From CAYMEK01 sp964389305 (GTDB taxonomy: Bacteria > Spirochaetota > Spirochaetia > SZUA-6 > DRHE01), in contig CAYMEK010000012.1 of the NCBI GenBank assembly GCA_964389305.1, forward strand, positions 1 to 64,000: 64,000 nucleotides of DNA. The letters are read 5' to 3'. Below are positions 58,916 through 64,000 of this stretch, in pieces. The stretch's first letter is position 1; every line of letters starts with the position of its first letter. The translations under genes were made by a program, and so were the position numbers. The notes beneath the pieces were generated by a model. It was not told the DNA's origin, searched no databases, and saw only the letters and a list, made by a program, of their open reading frames with translations.

Positions 58916-61900
58916 TCAGTGAAAATCCCGGCTGTTCTTGGAGGCCGGAAGACGGGAAAGTCTTGGTTTCCAGCAGGACTCGACGATGAGGTGCACTACT
59001 CCGTCCCTGGACTGGAGGGTTCCCGAAACACCCAGCAGGGAACTGGTCAGAATCAATTTCCTGTATTTTTCGAAGGTGGCCGACCAGACCACCAGGTTTA
59101 CGAATCCGCTCTCATCCTCCAGGGTCATGAATACCACGCCCCCTGCGGTTAGCGGGCGCTGCCGACAGATGACCAGGCCGGCGTAAGAGATGCGGCTGCC
59201 GTCCCTTTTTCCGGCCAGCTCCCGGGCGTCCGGCAGCCGCTGGCCGGCCAGCTCCTCCCTGAAAGGCTCCAAAGGATGTCCCTGGACACTGTGCCCCGTA
59301 CTGAGGTAGTCCCAGCCGATGGACTCGATCTGCGTAAGGGAGGAGAACGATGGAAGCGGCTCCTGCTCCTCAAGGAAGAGCCCGAGCTGACCGGCCGTTC
59401 CGCCCGATCGTTCTGTTCGTGCCGCTGAAACGGTCCGGCTTTTACCGGCCAGGCCTCCAGCCGTTATTTTGCGACCCGGACCGCCTTTCACCCGCCGGCC
59501 TGCTCCGCAGATGTCCCATAGAGCCTGCCTGCGCTCTACCCCGAAGCAACGAAGAGCCCCGCTTTCAGCCAGCGCGGCCAGAGCATCCTCGTCGATCCCG
59601 GTTTGCTCGACGAAATCCCGCAGGTGTGCCCGGCAGTCGAAAGCCGCTGCGGAAGTGTCCTTCGGTTTCCAGGATCGCCGCACTTCCCTGATTCGTTTCC
59701 AGTCCGCCTCGCCCAGCTCCTTTACGAAGCGCAGACCCATGCGTACAGCGAACCGCTGCCTGCCGCAGTGCTGTGAATCGCCCTTCCGCCCGCTGCCCGG
59801 TTCCTGACCACGGTCTGTATCACCCACCGGCGCCTCCAGCCGCTCCAGGGTACACTGCCAGTCACTGTCAATGATATCTACAGGCCGTACCTCTACACTG
59901 TGATGTCGAGCATCCTCCACGATCGTAGAGGGAGCGTAAAAACCCATCGGCCAGGCGTTCAACAGGGCGCAGGTGAACTCCGCCGGATAGTGGTACTTCA
60001 TCCAGGCTGTGGAATAAGCTATCAGAGCGAAGCTGGCCGCATGACTTTCAGGGAAGCCGTATTCACCGAAGCCCAGGATCTGCTGGTAAACCCGCTCGGC
60101 GAACTCCCGGGATATGCCATTGGCGATCATCCGGCTTATAAGCTTGTCACGATGCCGCTCCATTCGGCCGGATATGCGCCAGGCCGCCATGTCTCTGCGC
60201 AGCTGATCCGCTTCCCCCGGCGAGTAATCCGCCGCTTCCATGGCCAGCCTCATCACCTGTTCCTGAAACAGAGGTACGCCTAGTGTTTTCCTGAGCACAG
60301 GAATAAGAGAAGGATGGGGGTACGCCACAGGCTCCTCCCCCCTGCGGCGCCGCAGGTAGGGATGAACCATTCCTCCCACGATGGGACCGGGACGAACAAT
60401 GCTGATCTCGACAACCAGATCGTAGTAGCTGCGGGGCCTGAGCCGGGGCAGCATAGCCATTTGGGCCCGGCTTTCGATCTGAAACACTCCCACCGTATCC
60501 GCCCTTCCGAGCAGAGCGAACACCTGCGGATCATTGCCGGGAATATCGGTCATGTTCAGCTCAATGCCACGGTAGGTTTTCAGCAGCCTGAAGCAATAAT
60601 CCAAGTGGGTCAACGCACCCAGTCCGAGTAGATCTACTTTAAAGAGGTTCATATCCTCTACATCGCGTTTGTCCCATTGGATCACTGTGCGCCCCGGCAT
60701 GGTGGCATTCTCCACGGGTACGAAGCTGGTAACCGGCTCGCTTCCCAGCAGGAAGCCCCCGGGATGGATGGAGAGGTGGCGGGGAAAATCGAGGATCTGC
60801 TCACCCAGCCGGGCGAGCTGCTCGTGAAGCGGATTCGACAGATCAAAATCCGTTCGCTCCAGCTCGGCGCGCAGCTCGCGCCCGTAATGGGGCAAAAGCC
60901 TGGCTACCCTGTCCAGCGTGACGGCGGGAAGCCCCAGAGCCCTGCCTACGTCGCGTACGGCGGAGCGCGGCCTGTAGCGGATGAAGTTTGCCACCATGGA
61001 AGCCCTCTCCCGTCCGTACTTGGCGTAGACGTGCTGGATTACCTCCTCCCGGCGGTGGTGCTCTATGTCCAGATCGATATCGGGCGGCTCGTTCCGCTCC
61101 CGGGAGATGAAGCGCTCGAAGAGCAGCTCCATGCGCACCGGATCTACGGCGGTAATGCCCAGGCAGTAGCAGACCGCCGAGTTGGCCGCCGATCCCCTCC
61201 CCTGGCAGAGGATGCCCTCCCGCCGGCAGAACTCCACGAGCTCCCGCATGGTGAGAAAGTAACCGCAGTAGTCGAGCTCCTCGATCAAGGCCAGCTCTTT
61301 CTCCAGTTGCCGGCGCACCCCGGCGGGGATCGCGCCCCCATAGCGGTGGCTGGCCCCCTGGAAGGTGAGGTGCCGCAACCATTGACTGGACGTGTGTCCG
61401 TCGGGCAGGTCTTCCGACGGATAACGGTACCGGATCTCATCCAGAGAGAAGGTACAGCGCTCGGCGATCTCCAGGCTGCGGGCTATAATTCCCGGTTCCT
61501 CCCGGACCAGATCTCGGTAAAGCTCGTAAAACTCCCGCGGGCTCTTCAGGTCGTGCTCGGCGTTCGGACGCAGCCGGATCCCGGCTTCATCGAGGGTGCA
61601 GTTGCAGGCGATACAGGTCAGGACATCCTGAAGCTGCCTGCGGGAAACATCGTGATACAGCACCTCCGCAGCGGCCACCAGCGGCAGGCCGTAGTACGAG
61701 GCGTACCACTGCAGCCGCATCTCCTGAGCCTTTTCCTCGGCCCGGCGGTGACGGGGAAGCATCAGGTAGAGCCGGTCCCCGAAGGCGTCTATCATACGAA
61801 GTAGAATCTGTTTGCCTTCCAGGCTCGCTCCTCTCTCCATCTGCCTTCGATCTGCCTTCCGAACGCCGGTCCAAAGGGCGATTAACCCTCCGGCATGCTC

Positions 61901-62245
61901 GCAGACCTCCTCCCAGCTAATCCGGCTGCTGCCCTTGGGGCTGCGCAGCCTGCCGGCGCTGATGAGGCTACAGAGATTGGCGTAGCCGCAGCGGCTCTGG
62001 GCCAGAAGCACCAGGGAACCGGTACCCCGGACGCCCAGGGTGAGCTGGGAGCCAACGATGAGCTTGATCCCCAGATTCTTCGCTTCCAGGTGAGCTCGAA
62101 CGATCCCGTACAGGCCGTCACGATCGGTGATGGAAATCGCCGGCAGGTCGAATAGCTTGGCTCTCTGCACCAGTTCCTCCGGACGGCTCGCTCCCTCCAG
62201 AAAGGAGTAATTGCTCTTGCACCAGAGAGGAACATAGCTGGACAT
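58916..62245 (-). CDS. dnaE2: Error-prone DNA polymerase III alpha subunit, DnaE2/ImuC type
   Basis: 1109 residues from ATG 62245 (MSSYVPLWCKSNYSFLEGAS), the usual family opening; ATG 62293 would add 16 residues and overlap imuB. The order is PHP domain, palm with PPDIDLDIEHHRREEV (catalytic Asp pair), fingers with PESHAASFALIAYSTAW, helix-hairpin-helix and OB fold (GGVVFMTLEDESGFVNL). DnaE2 lacks the beta-clamp tail of DnaE1 and performs translesion synthesis with ImuB. Two charged low-complexity inserts sit in the C-terminal third. Confidence 0.93.
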   Translation of the reverse strand: MSSYVPLWCKSNYSFLEGASRPEELVQRAKLFDLPAISITDRDGLYGIVRAHLEAKNLGIKLIVGSQLTLGVRGTGSLVLLAQSRCGYANLCSLISAGRLRSPKGSSRISWEEVCEHAGGLIALWTGVRKADRRQMERGASLEGKQILLRMIDAFGDRLYLMLPRHRRAEEKAQEMRLQWYASYYGLPLVAAAEVLYHDVSRRQLQDVLTCIACNCTLDEAGIRLRPNAEHDLKSPREFYELYRDLVREEPGIIARSLEIAERCTFSLDEIRYRYPSEDLPDGHTSSQWLRHLTFQGASHRYGGAIPAGVRRQLEKELALIEELDYCGYFLTMRELVEFCRREGILCQGRGSAANSAVCYCLGITAVDPVRMELLFERFISRERNEPPDIDLDIEHHRREEVIQHVYAKYGRERASMVANFIRYRPRSAVRDVGRALGLPAVTLDRVARLLPHYGRELRAELERTDFDLSNPLHEQLARLGEQILDFPRHLSIHPGGFLLGSEPVTSFVPVENATMPGRTVIQWDKRDVEDMNLFKVDLLGLGALTHLDYCFRLLKTYRGIELNMTDIPGNDPQVFALLGRADTVGVFQIESRAQMAMLPRLRPRSYYDLVVEISIVRPGPIVGGMVHPYLRRRRGEEPVAYPHPSLIPVLRKTLGVPLFQEQVMRLAMEAADYSPGEADQLRRDMAAWRISGRMERHRDKLISRMIANGISREFAERVYQQILGFGEYGFPESHAASFALIAYSTAWMKYHYPAEFTCALLNAWPMGFYAPSTIVEDARHHSVEVRPVDIIDSDWQCTLERLEAPVGDTDRGQEPGSGRKGDSQHCGRQRFAVRMGLRFVKELGEADWKRIREVRRSWKPKDTSAAAFDCRAHLRDFVEQTGIDEDALAALAESGALRCFGVERRQALWDICGAGRRVKGGPGRKITAGGLAGKSRTVSAARTERSGGTAGQLGLFLEEQEPLPSFSSLTQIESIGWDYLSTGHSVQGHPLEPFREELAGQRLPDARELAGKRDGSRISYAGLVICRQRPLTAGGVVFMTLEDESGFVNLVVWSATFEKYRKLILTSSLLGVSGTLQSRDGVVHLIVESCWKPRLSRLPASKNSRDFH

Positions 62246-62265
62246 TTTCTTATCCGCTCTCTCTC

Positions 62266-63855
62266 CTACTCTACCGACCCGGACTTTAGCCATTGGCGCC
62301 GGACTGTGTCGAAGTACAGCCAGAGAAGGCTTCCGAATCTATCCTCTACGTAGTAATACTCCCGGCTGCGCTCCCGAGACCACCAGCGGCTGGAAATGGA
62401 GTACGGCCCCCAGAGCCTGTCGAATCCAAGTGCAGCCTGCAGAGTCGAACCGGCCGGGCCTCGATGGTTGTCCGGGCTGTTGTCCGTGTGCTTGTCCGGG
62501 CGGCAGCCCGTTGCTGCAGGCCCGGAGCCCCTTACGGTAATCTCCACAGGCTCCTCCAGGATCCTCCGTACCAGCCGGCGCCCGCCTGCTGCCGGGCTCG
62601 GTCCCTTCTCCAGCTTCTGCCCCCTCTCCTCCCTCTCCACGCGCCCGCCTGCATCAAGCTCCAAGCGCTCTAGCTTTTCCCATATATAGCTGTGCTCGGG
62701 AAGGTGATCGTCCTCCAACTGGGCTCGCCGCACAGCATCGTTTCCGAACACCGCGCGCAGCCTGGCGAATGTTCGCTCAGCTTCTTGCAACGCCAGAGGA
62801 GAGGCAGAAGGAAAGAGCTCGGTTTGCGAGCTTCCTTCGGATACGGTCAAGGCGGACAGGCGCAGCGCCACCACCTCCGCGGGCAGCTGAAGCCTCTCCA
62901 GGCGCAGGGAAACGAGATCGAGAAGAAGCCTGGAATCCGAAGTCGGGGCGGCCGGCATGATCGGCTCCAAAGACAGCTCTCTTTGATCGAGAGTCAAAGC
63001 AATCTCCAGCCGACGAACCAGACGATGCCTGGATCGTATATCGTCCAGCAAGGGGCCAAGGCAGCGTTCCAGGTAGCCGAGGATACGCAGGCTGGAATTC
63101 TCGGCGGCAGGGAGTATTTGAAAGCATTCCGGTTCCTCCTCGACTTCCGTTGGCTGCAGAGGGAGGTTGAGGGCTCCGGAGGCGAAGTAAAAGGTCCGCT
63201 CCGTTTCCTGGCCGAAACGATTGCCGATGCCACCAGCGGGAAGTCTGAGAAAAGCGCCAACCGTGCGGATACCGAGCATCTCCAACCGCTCGGACACGCG
63301 TGGTTTCAGGTTAAGTACGCCGATCGCTGCCTTCAGGGCTGCTTCGCGCTCCTGTTCTGGATGATCAAAGCGGATGTCTGTTCCGGCTGACTTGGCTGCT
63401 GCATAACAGCCGAAGCGGCTGAAACCCACGGCGACCACCGCCTCGAAGCCCTGTTCCTTGAGCCGACGGCGGACCTCTCGGCTCCACTGCTTGTAGGAAG
63501 CAAACAATGGAATGAGTCCTCCGGCATCGAGCAGAAAAAGACCGGGCTCCGTGTCAATCGCCTCCACCTGAGGACTGAAGCCCTTCAGGCAGCGGACTAT
63601 CATTTCTACTCCCGCTTCGATCTTTCGTCTCGAAACCGTGCCGGCCTGCAGCTCGGGTGTGAAGGAAAGACCTGCGGCATAGCGAAGCCCGGGCTTGACC
63701 CCTGCCTCCCCGGCTGCGCCGTTTATCGTCAGGATGGTGCCGTAAGGGCTGTTCCTGGAGACCACTGCAGCGGGGAGGTTCCGCCATTCGGGATGATCGT
63801 TCAGCAGCAGTTGAAGATCCAGATTTCTTACGTTAACACAGGCCAGGCGGTCCAC
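62266..63855 (-). CDS. imuB: ImuB-type Y-family polymerase-like protein
   Basis: 529 residues. Start is GTG 63855 with GGAGGAGGTTT upstream. Its N-terminal ACVNVRNLDLQLLL replaces the catalytic Asp block of Y-family polymerases (VDMDCF), and IDTEPGLFLLD has no SxDE pair, so it is probably inactive as a polymerase, like known ImuB, which bridges the clamp and DnaE2. The helix-hairpin-helix (LEMLGIRTVGAFLRLP) and little-finger regions follow. The C-terminus has a Pro/Asn/His-rich 12-base repeat tract. Confidence 0.9.
   Translation of the reverse strand: MDRLACVNVRNLDLQLLLNDHPEWRNLPAAVVSRNSPYGTILTINGAAGEAGVKPGLRYAAGLSFTPELQAGTVSRRKIEAGVEMIVRCLKGFSPQVEAIDTEPGLFLLDAGGLIPLFASYKQWSREVRRRLKEQGFEAVVAVGFSRFGCYAAAKSAGTDIRFDHPEQEREAALKAAIGVLNLKPRVSERLEMLGIRTVGAFLRLPAGGIGNRFGQETERTFYFASGALNLPLQPTEVEEEPECFQILPAAENSSLRILGYLERCLGPLLDDIRSRHRLVRRLEIALTLDQRELSLEPIMPAAPTSDSRLLLDLVSLRLERLQLPAEVVALRLSALTVSEGSSQTELFPSASPLALQEAERTFARLRAVFGNDAVRRAQLEDDHLPEHSYIWEKLERLELDAGGRVEREERGQKLEKGPSPAAGGRRLVRRILEEPVEITVRGSGPAATGCRPDKHTDNSPDNHRGPAGSTLQAALGFDRLWGPYSISSRWWSRERSREYYYVEDRFGSLLWLYFDTVRRQWLKSGSVE
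62468..62503. repeat. Three 12-base tandem units inside imuB
   Basis: TTGTCCGGGCTG, TTGTCCGTGTGC and TTGTCCGGGCGG in a row; each encodes four residues on the minus strand, keeping the frame in a non-conserved C-terminal stretch. Confidence 0.75.
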
Positions 63856-64000
63856 AAACCTCCTCCGTATGCTTCCAGCCGGGTGCTCTACGCTTGTCCT
63901 TGATGATACTTAGGGAACAGCGAAACAGGCCGGGCGCTATACGCTGTCGGAACGCTCGGGCATGTAGAGAAACTAAAGAGCCTAAAGAGGGAGCCCCGTC
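63833..64000 (-). CDS. C-terminal end of a possible ImuA-like protein
   Basis: An open frame enters from the window edge and ends at TAA 63833-63835, overlapping the imuB start by 23 bases. The 55 residues include LFRCSLSIIKDKRRAPGW, which recalls the end of ImuA/SulA-like RecA-fold proteins that precede imuB in other bacteria. Too little is visible to be sure; it could be chance. Confidence 0.4.
   Translation of the reverse strand, partial: DGAPSLGSLVSLHARAFRQRIAPGLFRCSLSIIKDKRRAPGWKHTEEVCGPPGLC

Noticed and set aside
63856..64000. LexA box upstream of imuB
   Set aside because: Neither the Bacillus-type nor the GTTC-N7-GTTC type motif could be found in the visible bases.

Overview
The window looks like a chromosomal scaffold from a free-living, GC-rich member of the Spirochaetota. 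No rRNA or marker gene settles this. The inference rests on several family-level features: a PurE resembling the CO2-using (class II) Treponema denticola enzyme and no purK in the cluster, a Treponema-type trans-2-enoyl-CoA reductase (FabV/Ter), sugar-binding proteins whose mature ends read like spirochaetal ones (ATGQTES, GGKAEKK), and many sugar ABC importers with no ATPase gene of their own. There is one 100-N assembly gap (11154-11253). The sequence is mostly ordinary protein-coding DNA. I saw no phage, insertion sequence, CRISPR array, rRNA or tRNA.

Layout. (1) 1-11951, minus strand: a purine operon purM-purL-purQ-purN-purD-purE-purC-purB-purF, read from a promoter near 12034-12062; purM is broken by the gap. 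(2) 12149-15181: a nitroreductase, then a plus-strand cluster of two iron-sulfur proteins and an NAD-dependent epimerase/3-beta-HSD-like protein of unknown role. (3) 15247-17795, minus: an anchored NlpC/P60-like protein and a YihY/BrkB membrane protein. (4) 17975-28696, plus: a nitrogen block with a NifA-like sigma-54 activator, glnA behind a near-ideal sigma-54 promoter, fabV, and gltB-gltD. Glutamine synthetase and glutamate synthase together form the GS-GOGAT route. (5) 29053-38158: a double-flavodoxin-fold protein, a YesM/YesN-type sensor-regulator pair, two paralogous sugar-binding proteins and two permeases. (6) 38257-42857: a cytosolic LacI-like-sensor histidine kinase that is visibly AT-richer than its surroundings, a small membrane protein, and guaB. 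(7) 43028-46244: a metallo-beta-lactamase-fold hydrolase, an ATP-grasp protein, CorA and a LapA-like protein. (8) 46331-55506: a second sugar-uptake locus with a nitrilase, two permeases, a regulator that fuses a GntR DNA-binding domain to a solute-binding-protein domain, a secreted sugar-binding protein and a GH38 alpha-mannosidase. (9) 55503-58813: a PAS membrane protein and a KtrA/KtrB-type potassium system. (10) 58916-64000: a mutasome-like cassette of dnaE2, imuB and the tail of a possible imuA.

The most interesting signals are: the GntR-SBP fusion regulator and its two matching TGTAATTACA sites; the activator-glnA pair joined by a CCTAC-N6-GTAGG dyad and a sigma-54 promoter; the LacI-sensor kinase; the uncharacterised Fe-S/epimerase cluster; a purM whose motifs appear in the wrong order beside the gap; short in-frame minisatellites at several unrelated loci; and a sugar-binding-protein cistron bracketed by two strong hairpins.
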